From UBA1259 sp964453915 (lineage in GTDB: Bacteria; Bacillota; Clostridia; Christensenellales; Borkfalkiaceae): DNA of 20,235 nucleotides. The translations under genes and the position numbers were made by a program. The DNA is taken from contig CAYVPW010000024.1 of assembly GCA_964453915.1 (NCBI GenBank), forward strand, positions 1 through 20,235. Reading direction: 5' to 3'. The notes beneath the pieces are model-generated. The model saw only the letters and a program-made list of their open reading frames with translations, searched no databases and was not told the DNA's origin. Below are positions 1-7,208 of this stretch, piece by piece (positions within the stretch are counted from its first letter, which is position 1; each line of letters starts with the position of its first letter).

Positions 1-75
1 CAGACTGAAAAGCCTGTTTTAAATAATAATTTGGGTGAGTACAAATTTTCGAGCAGTCCGCCAAGTAAAGCCTAA
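1..75 (+). CDS. C-terminal end of an unidentified plus-strand gene (cut by window edge)
   Basis: The first reading frame is open from base 1 to a TAA at 73-75 and gives 24 residues ending in SSSPPSKA. No function can be read from so short a tail. Its stop lies just inside the 5' arm of the strong terminator at 71-105, which suggests a real gene end rather than chance. Because an RHS core fragment on the same strand follows at 161-472, it may be the end of an RHS-linked toxin or immunity gene. That link is inference from position only. Confidence 0.3.
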   Translation, partial: QTEKPVLNNNLGEYKFSSSPPSKA

Positions 76-105
76 ATCGAACGCAAGTTTGGTTTAGGTT
101 TTTTT
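71..105 (+). terminator. Strong Rho-independent terminator, plus strand
   Basis: A 12-bp stem (71-82 with 87-98, allowing G-T pairs) is closed by a GCAA tetraloop and followed by seven T residues (99-105). The complementary strand has no T-run after the stem, so it works only for plus-strand transcripts entering from the left edge. It would not stop transcripts of the convergent gene at 493-1932. Confidence 0.8.
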
Positions 106-160
106 ATGTTAAAACACATAAAAAGAGATTTTACGGCTGAATTTAAAGAAGATTTTAAAA

Positions 161-472
161 TCACACAGTGGTGTAACTACCCATTTCTATCTTGACGGAA
201 CAAAGATTCTTGCTCAAGATAATGGTAATTTATTAACATTCAAGTATGGCGTTGATGGAATTGTTGGTTTTACTTACGAAGGCGTTGGTGAATATTTCTA
301 CAAAAAGAATATTCTTGGCGACATTATCTCTATCTTAGACTCAAACGGACAAGAAATTGCAAAATACGTATATGATGCCTGGGGAAATCATAAAATATAT
401 GTATTAAATAATGGACAAAATGTTGACATTTCCACTCATTTAAGTTATAAGGAGATAAATGTCTATGAATGA
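161..472 (+). pseudogene. RHS-repeat core fragment (orphan or truncated RHS toxin module)
   Basis: Read from 161 the frame gives about 103 residues with RHS/YD-repeat hallmarks: GVTTHFYLDGTKIL near the start, NILGDIISILDSNGQEIAKY in the middle, then YDAWGN. These segments normally sit shortly before the C-terminal toxin of RHS proteins. The expected continuation (the PFRYRGYYYD and YYLNSRYYDP-type hyperconserved block) is missing: the frame ends in LSYKEINVYE and a TGA at 470-472. The frame is open upstream to 122, but residues before about 161 do not look like RHS and there is no credible start, so the 5' part is lost too. A fragment broken at both ends, downstream of a terminator, fits an orphan module left by RHS tip exchange. 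It is probably not translated as a functional protein. Confidence 0.75.
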
Positions 473-632
473 CACAAATAGTTTAGCACAGTTTATTTTA
501 CCGTTTGAGGAGAATATTCTTTCTTTTGCCCGTGCCCGCCGAAAATATTCCACTTACCGACACCTAGTCTTTGCAAAAATGCCGACCGCTCTTTTGCACA
601 CAATTCCGCATCGGTATCAACGGAAGTCATAA
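465..632 (+). pseudogene. Possible start of an immunity-type gene, truncated at the junction
   Basis: An AAGGAG at 449-454 precedes ATGs at 459 and 465; the second overlaps the TGA of the RHS fragment (470-472), the coupled arrangement usual for toxin/immunity pairs. The reading frame begins MNDTNSLAQFILPFEEN but from 493 onward it runs antisense to the end of the ACT/metallo-hydrolase gene and stops at 630-632. Only the first 10-20 residues can be original; the rest is chance read-through past a recombination joint. This is a weak call resting on the ribosome site and the start/stop overlap. Confidence 0.22.
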
Positions 633-1932
633 GTATCGGCGCATATTGATTATATTCAGCTTGTTTTTTTGTTAAATCTTTTAAGTTAACAAACACGTCT
701 CCGGTAAAAGCAACCTTGTTTTCAAAATCTATCAATAAAATTTCGCCCGATAAATGCCCGCCTTTACCTTCGTAAACTTCAAAGTTCAGTTCGCCAACGG
801 TATAAAAGCCTATTTGCTCTATCGGCGCATTCAAACCGGATTTATTCCACGCGGGACAAAGATTGTTTTTGTTTATAACCTCGTATTCGGTTAAAATTTT
901 GCAAATATTTATATACGGCAAATGTAAATGATTTTGCTCTCTAAACCCTGCAGTTTTATTTGCTTCCGCAATTAAGCTTTCGGCACTTCTTCGGCTGGTA
1001 ATTACTTCGTCGAATTCATTTATAAGACCGCAGTGGTCAACGTCTGCGTGGGTTATTATCAAACGCTCTTTTCTATTCTTAAAATCCGGAATAATGGTTT
1101 TTATAAGGGCAAGCATTTCCTTTTTATAGCAAGCGTACCCGGAATCCACAAAAACTCTTTCACCGTCGCTTTCTATTATTGCGGTATTGCTGCCGCAGTT
1201 AGGTTCTATTATGGTTATCTTAGTTTTATCCGTAATAACGTGCTCCGTTATTCTCGGTTTAAAGTTTTCGCCTTTGCACTCTGCTAAAAGTTCTGCAAAT
1301 TTACTTATACTGTCAAACGTTTTATATGGTGAAAGCCCTTGCTCGTCAAGCGTTTGCATTGCTAAATTTACGTTAACCAAAAGATCCTCTCTATTGTTTT
1401 CCGAAAGCGACATTCTTTTAACAAGTCCGTCTACGTAAGAGTTGTAAAATATACTATTGTCGTATACTTTTTCTGTATTGCTATAATTTACAACGTTAAC
1501 GTAGCAAATTTTTTCGGCTTGAAGCAAAAACTCTTTTAAGCTAGAAACTTCGTTAACGTATAGCCCCATTTTAAATTGTTGATAACCGCTTCCGTTTTCT
1601 TGTGAACTGATATAGGAAATATTAAAATTAAATTTGCTTATTAGTTCTAAAATATTTACAACACTGCCGGGCTCGTCTTTTAAACGAAAATTAAGCAAAA
1701 CTATTTTACCGTTTTCTTCTCCGCTTGAAAGGTATCCTATTTCTTTTAACTTTTCGTTTGCCTTTTTTAAGCGTGCCTCTTCTCCTTCAACCTCTATAAA
1801 CAACGTGTGCGAATCTACGGCTTTATTATAACTTACTCTTGTAATGTTAATGCCTAGTTCGGAAAAACACCTACTCGCTTTTAAAAATGCGCCTATTTGA
1901 TTTGGCATATTTGTCACAAACGTCTTTTTCAT
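493..1932 (-). CDS. Tandem ACT-domain metallo-beta-lactamase-fold hydrolase (T-box controlled)
   Basis: 479 residues. Residues 3-70 and about 77-148 look like two consecutive ACT domains, the ligand-binding folds that sense amino acids in many biosynthetic enzymes. After a helical linker (150-235) the C-terminal half is a metallo-beta-lactamase fold: the HADVDH metal motif at 295-300, GGH at 391-393, the bridging Asp in TGD at 410-412, and the final His in GGHG at 465-468. The third position of the usual HxHxDH motif is Asp, a known variation. The substrate cannot be told; hydrolase or oxidoreductase activity is possible. The ATG at 1930-1932 is preceded by AAGG-type sites and directly follows the T-box leader, so expression should respond to tRNA charging. 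Inference: an enzyme of amino-acid metabolism whose activity may also be controlled by an amino acid through the ACT domains. No terminator is visible after its TAA. Confidence 0.88.
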   Translation of the reverse strand: MKKTFVTNMPNQIGAFLKASRCFSELGINITRVSYNKAVDSHTLFIEVEGEEARLKKANEKLKEIGYLSSGEENGKIVLLNFRLKDEPGSVVNILELISKFNFNISYISSQENGSGYQQFKMGLYVNEVSSLKEFLLQAEKICYVNVVNYSNTEKVYDNSIFYNSYVDGLVKRMSLSENNREDLLVNVNLAMQTLDEQGLSPYKTFDSISKFAELLAECKGENFKPRITEHVITDKTKITIIEPNCGSNTAIIESDGERVFVDSGYACYKKEMLALIKTIIPDFKNRKERLIITHADVDHCGLINEFDEVITSRRSAESLIAEANKTAGFREQNHLHLPYINICKILTEYEVINKNNLCPAWNKSGLNAPIEQIGFYTVGELNFEVYEGKGGHLSGEILLIDFENKVAFTGDVFVNLKDLTKKQAEYNQYAPILMTSVDTDAELCAKERSAFLQRLGVGKWNIFGGHGQKKEYSPQTVK

Positions 1933-1952
1933 AACCTTATAATCCTTTTTAT

Positions 1953-1992
1953 AAAATAAAAACCCGACTCAAGCTTTTTGCTTTGAGACGGG
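1953..1992 (-). terminator. T-box attenuator terminator
   Basis: On the minus strand a 12-13 bp stem (arms about 1981-1992 and 1963-1975, loop of A residues) is followed by a T-rich tail (1953-1962), just before the ribosome site of the ACT/metallo-hydrolase gene. Its 5' arm contains CTCAAA, which can pair instead with TTTGAG beside the T-box motif. The two structures therefore exclude one another, as the T-box mechanism requires. Confidence 0.88.
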
Positions 1993-2234
1993 CATAACAT
2001 ATACTCGCAGTACCACTCAAATTGTAGAAAAATTTCTACCACCTTCAGAGTCCGACAACTCCTATACACTAACGTAGCACACACGGAAAGCGCCTACTTA
2101 AAAAAATTCTTTTGGACTTTCAGCTCGGAAGTGATAGGATTACCATCTGTTTTTATTAGGATTTCACCCTCCCCAACTCTCTATAAAAAACACTTAACAG
2201 AACCCGTCTTCGTCTTAGCTTTTGATATTTAATT
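1963..2234 (-). promoter_or_regulatory. T-box riboswitch leader, specifier read as AUC (isoleucine)
   Basis: On the minus strand the leader shows the T-box elements in order. AGAGAG and GGGTGAAA represent the distal loop features of stem I. The 3' side of the stem I internal loop reads ATC-ACTTCCGAGCTG, which aligns with the usual layout of specifier codon, then ACC, then CTCTGAG. The antiterminator box GAGTGGTACTGCGAG (2004-2018) corresponds to the consensus GGGTGGTACCGCG, whose TGG pairs with the tRNA CCA end. The specifier would be AUC at 2133-2135, meaning uncharged isoleucine tRNA permits read-through. The codon assignment rests on alignment by eye and is less certain than the T-box call. 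Confidence 0.87.
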
Positions 2235-2240
2235 AAGCAG

Positions 2241-2269
2241 AGTTTAGCACTTTAAAAATTTGTTGTCAA
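2241..2269 (-). promoter_or_regulatory. Sigma-A promoter of the T-box/ACT-hydrolase gene
   Basis: The -35 TTGACA (2264-2269) and -10 TAAACT (2241-2246) on the minus strand are separated by exactly 17 bp. Transcription would start near 2234, giving a leader of about 300 nt that contains the whole T-box. It lies immediately after the stop of the broken small gene upstream. Confidence 0.85.
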
Positions 2270-2276
2270 GTAATTT

Positions 2277-2499
2277 TTATCTTCTCTTTTTAAGCCGTAT
2301 TATAAACCAACAAGCACCTGCCGAAAAAGCCAAAGTGCCGCCGCCAACTATTAACAAAACCGTTTTATCGTTTTTCGGCGATGTTTCGTCCTTATCAAAC
2401 GCGATTATTTTCTTTATTATTAAATTGCGGAATAAACGCTGCGGCAAACGCCGTCAAAACGAACAATATGCTAGCCGTATACAAAAACAATTTTTTCAT
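2277..2499 (-). pseudogene. Small two-helix membrane protein gene with a one-base frameshift
   Basis: The ATG at 2497-2499 has an excellent AGGAG seven bases upstream and starts a signal-like helix (MKKLFLYTASILFVLTAF), but this frame stops at 2395-2397 after 34 codons. A second minus-strand frame continues without a break to the TAA at 2277-2279. It encodes a short acidic/lysine linker (DKDETSPKNDK), a second hydrophobic helix and a basic tail ending RLKKRR. Dropping one base near the T4 run at 2408-2411 joins them into one 73-residue protein. The intact design (helix, short polar loop, helix, basic end) is that of a small membrane protein of unknown function. It has its own promoter. The break may be a true mutation, slippage-driven switching, or a sequence error. 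Confidence 0.7.
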
Positions 2500-2524
2500 T
2501 TTATCTCCTAATATGTATACGTTT

Positions 2525-2552
2525 ATTATATACGATTTTGCTGCTTTTTCAA
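2525..2552 (-). promoter_or_regulatory. Promoter of the small frameshifted membrane-protein gene
   Basis: On the minus strand TTGAAA (2547-2552) and TATAAT (2525-2530) are spaced by 16 bp, about 25 bp upstream of the ATG and close to the AGGAG ribosome site. Confidence 0.72.
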
Positions 2553-2661
2553 ATTATATCGACCGATTTGTTTTAACAATTATATTTTTAGTGCAAAAGC
2601 TCTGTTAAAATCCCCTTAAACGCTGCGACTTATACTTTAATAAATTCCACAAGAAACGTAA

Positions 2662-2687
2662 AAGCGCCGCCTTTTTTGGCAGCGCTT
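2662..2687 (-). terminator. Terminator of the CDF/membrane-protein unit
   Basis: On the minus strand a 10-bp GC-rich stem (2678-2687 with 2662-2671) with an A6 loop is followed by a short T-run. It lies about 28 bp after the stop of the membrane-protein gene at 2715. Confidence 0.82.
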
Positions 2688-2714
2688 ATATCAACACTTT
2701 TATTATACTACCGT

Positions 2715-4025
2715 TTATGCGGCTCTTGCGGCATATTTTTGATCCATAACGTGCTTTTTAAGTTTTTTTCTTGCACTTGAATAAGGCACGGAAATCACAA
2801 TCAGCGCCACGGCGGAAACAAACGCAAAGAACGCCGAAGTATAAAGTGCAATATCTATCACCTGTATTTTTAGAACGAATTTTACTACTATATTTATTGC
2901 AAAACATATAAATTGCAAAATCCAACCAAACCAAATAGGCAACCATATTTTTACGGACGGATTTTTAGAAAATGCTTTCGCGATAATTTTTATCACGATA
3001 TACGCCCACGTGGCAATAGAAAAAATCAATACCCCCGCAACTATCTTTAATACTAAAGAAACCGTGCCGGCACTCTGCTCGTCTAAATTAAAGTTTTGCA
3101 ACAACGTTTCCGTAAGTTGATTTGCAATCTCTTCTTCCGCAGAAACAGCGGATGCTTCTCCTTCTGCGTTAAATCTTGCCGCCAAGGTAATATTTCCCGC
3201 ACTTGCCTGCTCGTTGCCGCCATTGCCACCTACCGCTTGTTGCATTATTGCGGCAAGTGCCGCATCTATGTCTTTAATCACTCCGTTTTCGTCAATCAAA
3301 TCAAGTTCGGTAAGCATATCTTTTACGCTGTTTTTCATTTCGGCTTTATTTTCTTCCGAAACACTTACCCCTTCAAATTCGGAGTTTCCCGCTTGCGCAA
3401 GTTTTGCCGAAACGTCGTCTATTTGCGAAACTATCACGTCCACAACGGTATCCACGGTAGAGCCTTCTCTATCGAACTCGTCGTAAATTGCGCTTACGTT
3501 ATCGTTCAAATCAACGCCGGCATCGTTTAGCATTGTATTTATATCGTCTGAAGACGTAAAATCTTTAAGGCTTTCCTTTACTGCTTCTTGCATAATCGCC
3601 TTTACGGTATTTTCCACTACTTTGCCGATAGGCTCTTTAAGCCCTTCAATAATCTTTTTAACGTTAGGCGTGGCTATTTCTTTATAAACGTAGTCTTTTA
3701 TACCGTCGTTAGTTAAAGACAGTGCCTTAAAAAACGCACCGGAAGTAAACTCAACGGCAGCAGAAACGGGTATTCCGTCTTCCCCAACTATCGCAGCGTA
3801 GTCTATATTGTAAGAAGAGGAACTTCCGGATTCGGTAGTTGTCGAAAGCGGAGCCGTTCCGCTAGGATCGCCGCCGGAAGCGCCGCCCATCATTTGTTCC
3901 ATTGTTTCGGCAGTTATAGTAAAATTAACGTCTAATTTTATAAACGGCGTCGTTAAATACATAACTATCGAAAACAAGCAAATAGCCGCAATAACCGCAT
4001 TAAAGATAAGAACTTTAGCTTTCAT
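2715..4025 (-). CDS. Unknown membrane protein with large extracytoplasmic helical domain
   Basis: 436 residues; family not recognised. Visible layout: one N-terminal membrane helix (7-27), a Gly/Ser/Thr-rich linker (46-72), a long acidic, mostly helical region (75-320) without Cys or known catalytic motifs, then three C-terminal helices (about 322-349, 358-383, 392-413) and a basic tail. The large middle domain is probably outside the membrane, between the first and second helices. The ATG is preceded by AAAGGAG. It begins 21 bp after the cation-efflux gene and a terminator follows it, so the two are cotranscribed. A link to metal or envelope homeostasis is possible from context only. Confidence 0.75.
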   Translation of the reverse strand: MKAKVLIFNAVIAAICLFSIVMYLTTPFIKLDVNFTITAETMEQMMGGASGGDPSGTAPLSTTTESGSSSSYNIDYAAIVGEDGIPVSAAVEFTSGAFFKALSLTNDGIKDYVYKEIATPNVKKIIEGLKEPIGKVVENTVKAIMQEAVKESLKDFTSSDDINTMLNDAGVDLNDNVSAIYDEFDREGSTVDTVVDVIVSQIDDVSAKLAQAGNSEFEGVSVSEENKAEMKNSVKDMLTELDLIDENGVIKDIDAALAAIMQQAVGGNGGNEQASAGNITLAARFNAEGEASAVSAEEEIANQLTETLLQNFNLDEQSAGTVSLVLKIVAGVLIFSIATWAYIVIKIIAKAFSKNPSVKIWLPIWFGWILQFICFAINIVVKFVLKIQVIDIALYTSAFFAFVSAVALIVISVPYSSARKKLKKHVMDQKYAARAA

Positions 4026-4046
4026 TTTTTCTCCTTTAAGGCTATA

Positions 4047-5234
4047 TTAAACAAGCGGATATTCCGCTTTTACCTTTGCGTTTAATTTCGGGTCTAATTC
4101 TTTAACTTTTTTCTCCACTTCCGCCTTTACCTGTTCAACGGAAAGTGCAGTTTCGTGAGTAAGCAAAACGTCGAAAATAAGATTTGAGTGCGTATCGCCT
4201 TCTACCACTCTAAAATCGTGAATATCAAATTTAGGGTCTATAGAACGCACTATCTCTTTGCAAGACGCTTTAAGCGAGTTAACCCTTTCGCTTGTTGTAG
4301 TCACGGGGTCCATATGAATAGTCGCTACGCAATTAAACTTTTCTTCTAGCCCGTTCTCTATGTTATCCACCATATCGTGAAGTTCCATAATATTACCTTC
4401 CGCAGGCACTTCGGTATGAAGCATTATAATTTTTCTTCCCGGTCCGTAATCGTGCAACATAAGGTCGTGTATTCCTACAACCCTTTGGTCGTAATTCTTA
4501 ACGTATTCTTCTATCTCTTTTACCAATTTAGGGTCCGGTGCCTTACCTAAAAGCACGCTTGCAACGTCGCTTACAGAACGCACGCCCGTATACGCTATAA
4601 ACAGCGAAACCGATATGCCGGCAATACCATCTATAGGAAAATCTACTACGAACCTTGACAATATTAAACATATCAAAACCACTAAGGTAGAAATACAGTC
4701 GGAAACGCTGTCAAAAAAAGTGGCTTCCATTGCAACCGAACTGATTTTTTTGCCTGCATACCTGTTAAACGCCGCCATCCACAACTTTATAAGTATAGAC
4801 AAAAACAAAATTCCCGCCGTTACGAAAAAAACCGTATCCGAACCGATATCCGGAACAACCCCACCTATCACCTTTTGAATAGAATCCGAAAAAAGCGACA
4901 CCGCAACCATAATTATAACGATAGAAACGGCTAAACCGGAAAAATATTCCATTCTACCATGCCCGAACGGGTGACCTTTATCGGGCTTTTTTGCGGATAA
5001 CTTAAACCCCAAAAGGGTAATAACTGAAGACCCTGCATCAGAAAGGTTATTAACGCCGTCCGATATAATAGATATTGCGCCGGTGATTACACCTGCGCAA
5101 ATTTTCATAACGCTCATAAAAACATTAAGAATAATCCCCGTAATACCGGCAAGTTTGCCGTACTTTTGTCTTACTTCGGGATTTTCCACATCTTCCGCAT
5201 TTTTAATAAACGTTTTTATATATTTATCAAACAT
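4047..5234 (-). CDS. Cation diffusion facilitator family efflux transporter
   Basis: 395 residues. CDF proteins export divalent metals in exchange for protons and act as membrane dimers. Hydrophobic segments fall at about 30-53, 100-115, 134-153, 180-195 and 205-222, with the signature SDGVNNLSDAGSS at 58-70 and HPFGHGRMEY at 88-97. The transport-site residues appear to be N62/D66 in helix 2 and D175/D179 in helix 5. The N-xxx-D plus D-xxx-D set is typical of manganese-type CDFs rather than the zinc type (which has His in one position), so manganese is the first guess. The cytoplasmic C-terminal region (230-395) is longer than the usual single domain and may hold two ferredoxin-like folds (about 235-312 and 325-395). 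The ribosome site is weak (GGAAG). A promoter is visible at 5269-5297. Confidence 0.93.
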   Translation of the reverse strand: MFDKYIKTFIKNAEDVENPEVRQKYGKLAGITGIILNVFMSVMKICAGVITGAISIISDGVNNLSDAGSSVITLLGFKLSAKKPDKGHPFGHGRMEYFSGLAVSIVIIMVAVSLFSDSIQKVIGGVVPDIGSDTVFFVTAGILFLSILIKLWMAAFNRYAGKKISSVAMEATFFDSVSDCISTLVVLICLILSRFVVDFPIDGIAGISVSLFIAYTGVRSVSDVASVLLGKAPDPKLVKEIEEYVKNYDQRVVGIHDLMLHDYGPGRKIIMLHTEVPAEGNIMELHDMVDNIENGLEEKFNCVATIHMDPVTTTSERVNSLKASCKEIVRSIDPKFDIHDFRVVEGDTHSNLIFDVLLTHETALSVEQVKAEVEKKVKELDPKLNAKVKAEYPLV

Positions 5235-5268
5235 AAAAAACTTCCGTTAATATAATATATTACTGCAT

Positions 5269-5297
5269 ATTTTATTATTGCTCGCCGTTTTTGTCAG
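5269..5297 (-). promoter_or_regulatory. Promoter of the CDF transporter unit
   Basis: Minus-strand CTGACA (5292-5297) and TAAAAT (5269-5274) are 17 bp apart and 35 bp upstream of the CDF start. The promoter overlaps the last codons of the gene remnant at 5275-5403. No metal-regulator operator could be recognised. Confidence 0.6.
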
Positions 5298-5403
5298 CAA
5301 CCTTGTTTTTTCGCTTTAACTTGCCAAAAACCTTACTTATAACGCCAAGCGTAAAACTGTCCCTTAAAATCAACAACGAACAAAAGTATACTAATCTACT
5401 TAT
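5275..5403 (-). pseudogene. Possible C-terminal remnant of a lost gene
   Basis: Directly after the glycosyltransferase at 5400-6245 another minus-strand frame is open for 42 codons to a TAA at 5275-5277. It reads like the tail of a membrane-associated enzyme: a hydrophobic stretch (VYFCSLLILRDSFTLG) followed by a basic end (KVFGKLKRKNK). It has no start codon or ribosome site and the frame is closed just upstream, so it is at best the 3' end of a deleted gene. Family unknown; chance remains possible. Confidence 0.35.
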
Positions 5404-6245
5404 TCAGATTTATCTTGAACAAATAAACCTTTTTTCCTTTTTCTAATAGCATTTATTTTTTTAAATAATTTTTCAAGCCTAAAAAAGCTGAAACAACCTT
5501 TTATAAAACTTTTAACTGTATAGGCGAAATGAAATCTATTCACACCTAGGATTGAACAACTCGTATCCATGCAAGTTGTTTGAATTCTATCTATTCTTCC
5601 ACTATATTTAACAACCATTTTTTTTGCCGAGCAATAAAAACCTTTTCCAGAAGGCGTTCCAAAAGAATCATGACAATTTTTTAAGGAAATTATATAATTT
5701 TCTCCTCCTGAAAGCGTATTGCCATAGCAAATATCTGCCCCGTAAAAATGCCAATCGGCACAGGTTTTTTCGTCAAACTTTAGTTTGCGCCAAACCGACT
5801 TCTTCATTACAAGCATACATTCGTCTAATGTTATAGCCAAAAGCGGATTGTCACCAACTTCCCACGCATAGCGTTCTTTAGTATCACCAATAAATATATC
5901 AAAGTGAACCATTTGATCATTCTTTGCAACACCTGCACACCCAAGAACAATATTCTTTTCACCCTTTTTTATGATAAAATCAACACATTTTCTAACAGTA
6001 GAGGTGTCCCAAAGATATAAATCTTGATGAATAAAAAAAAGAATTTCACCACTAGATTTTTCTGCTCCGTAATTAAGCGCCGCAGATGCCGAAGAAAACC
6101 CCTTATTACCTTTATTATCAAGTATTATTTTTTCTACTTCTCCCAAATAATCTTGACAATCTATCCACTTTTCAGCCTCTAATACTTGTTTATCGTTTGT
6201 ATGTATTATTATAAACGACACTTTAGGAAAAGCCATGTTTTCCAT
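5400..6245 (-). CDS. GT2-type glycosyltransferase with HQD motif
   Basis: 281 residues with a GT-A fold outline: N-terminal strand VSFIIIHTND (9-18), a conserved asparagine/glycine segment (GNKGFSSASAALNYGA, 46-61), and HQD at 73-75 in the place of the metal-binding DXD. Further on are DE at 141-142, the acceptor-side segment DWHFYGADIC (164-173) and a later His (192). HQD in place of DXD is characteristic of a group of bacterial glycosyltransferase-like proteins (Pfam Glyco_tranf_2_5 type). It would add a sugar in the cytoplasm to a polysaccharide or glycolipid precursor; donor and acceptor are unknown. The C-terminal 40 residues are basic and may touch the membrane. It starts six bases after the stop of the preceding glycosyltransferase, with a GGAG inside that gene's end, so translation is probably coupled. 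The DNA looks more AT-rich, with fewer CG dinucleotides, than the CDF and surface genes, which hints at transfer. Confidence 0.85.
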   Translation of the reverse strand: MENMAFPKVSFIIIHTNDKQVLEAEKWIDCQDYLGEVEKIILDNKGNKGFSSASAALNYGAEKSSGEILFFIHQDLYLWDTSTVRKCVDFIIKKGEKNIVLGCAGVAKNDQMVHFDIFIGDTKERYAWEVGDNPLLAITLDECMLVMKKSVWRKLKFDEKTCADWHFYGADICYGNTLSGGENYIISLKNCHDSFGTPSGKGFYCSAKKMVVKYSGRIDRIQTTCMDTSCSILGVNRFHFAYTVKSFIKGCFSFFRLEKLFKKINAIRKRKKGLFVQDKSE

Positions 6246-6251
6246 CTTTTA

Positions 6252-7205
6252 TTACTCCGTTTGTTTTTTTTCTTCTATTATCTTTTGGACCGCACTATAC
6301 TTTATACTAAAAAATTTTCTCAATTTATTAAAAGGAAATAAAATTACTTCAAACTTCTTGCAATCTTTTAAAAGATTTCTTAAATATCTCTTTTCCGCCT
6401 CTTCTCCAAAGCATTTCCTTAGATATATGCACATACCTTCCGTGCTTACTTTGTGGCGCCTTTCGCTAAATCCGTTTCCTGCAAAACTTTGCCCTTCTAA
6501 GTGTATAAGCGTAGCCCACGGAACAGAATAAATTTTGTAATCGGTAAGTTTTCTTACTCTAAACTGAAATTCCGTCTCTTCGGCATACATAAAAATATCT
6601 TCGTCTAGCCCGCCTATCTTATCAAAAATTTCATGTCGAACAAACATATCCGCCCCTGTGATATAACCAACTTCTAAAGGCTTTTTAGAATAATTATATT
6701 GATCAAAAAAAGGCTTTTTAAAAACACGATTAAAACCATTGAATAAAACACTATAGTTTTTTTTAATCGTTTTAACAGAAGGCAATTCCTTTCTAAACGA
6801 ATGTATCGGTTTTCCACGTTCATTTACCAAATTTCCTCCGCAAACGCCAACGCTAGGATTATTCTCCATATAATCGAATAATTTTTTTATAAAATTATCT
6901 TTAAACTCAACATCCGAATTAAGCCACAAAACGTACTTTCCGCCGGTTTTTTTCAACCCTAAGTTAAATGCTTTAGACGTGCCTAGATTTCCGCCTGCTT
7001 GTATGTAAACGATTTTATCGCCGAATAATTCTTTTAATTTTTCGCCGGAACCGTCCGGACTATCGTTATCTACCAGAATAACTTCGTAGTTTAATTCTAG
7101 CGTGTTTTCTATTAGACCTAAAATCGTATTTTTTGTAAGTTCAAACGTATTGTAGTTTATAATAACAATAGAAACTTCTTTAATAAATGAATTTTTGTTT
7201 AACAA
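6252..7205 (-). CDS. GT2 family glycosyltransferase (rhamnosyltransferase-like)
   Basis: 317 residues with the classic GT2 series: VSIVIINYNT (11-20), nucleotide-binding VDNDSPDGS (45-53), GNLGTSKAFNLGL (72-84), the DXD-equivalent LNSDVEF (95-101), and GGLDEDIFMYAEETEF (198-213) carrying the catalytic-base region. A histidine follows in HLEGQS (235-240). This pattern is shared with rhamnosyl- and similar transferases that build cell-wall polysaccharides; the sugar cannot be specified. The start is a TTG at 7203-7205, with AAGGAG 13 bases upstream, inside the stub at 7209-7310. No ATG occurs before the first conserved strand. It forms an operon with the glycosyltransferase downstream. Confidence 0.9.
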   Translation of the reverse strand: MLNKNSFIKEVSIVIINYNTFELTKNTILGLIENTLELNYEVILVDNDSPDGSGEKLKELFGDKIVYIQAGGNLGTSKAFNLGLKKTGGKYVLWLNSDVEFKDNFIKKLFDYMENNPSVGVCGGNLVNERGKPIHSFRKELPSVKTIKKNYSVLFNGFNRVFKKPFFDQYNYSKKPLEVGYITGADMFVRHEIFDKIGGLDEDIFMYAEETEFQFRVRKLTDYKIYSVPWATLIHLEGQSFAGNGFSERRHKVSTEGMCIYLRKCFGEEAEKRYLRNLLKDCKKFEVILFPFNKLRKFFSIKYSAVQKIIEEKKQTE

Positions 7206-7208
7206 TAA

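Noticed and set aside
106..195. Plus-strand frame beginning MLKHIKRDF directly after the first terminator
   Set aside because: 29 residues, no ribosome site, and it runs out of frame into the RHS fragment; nothing supports translation.
3096..3530. Cys/Arg/Phe-rich 144-residue plus-strand frame
   Set aside because: It is fully antisense to the membrane-protein gene, whose start, ribosome site and hydrophobic layout are convincing.
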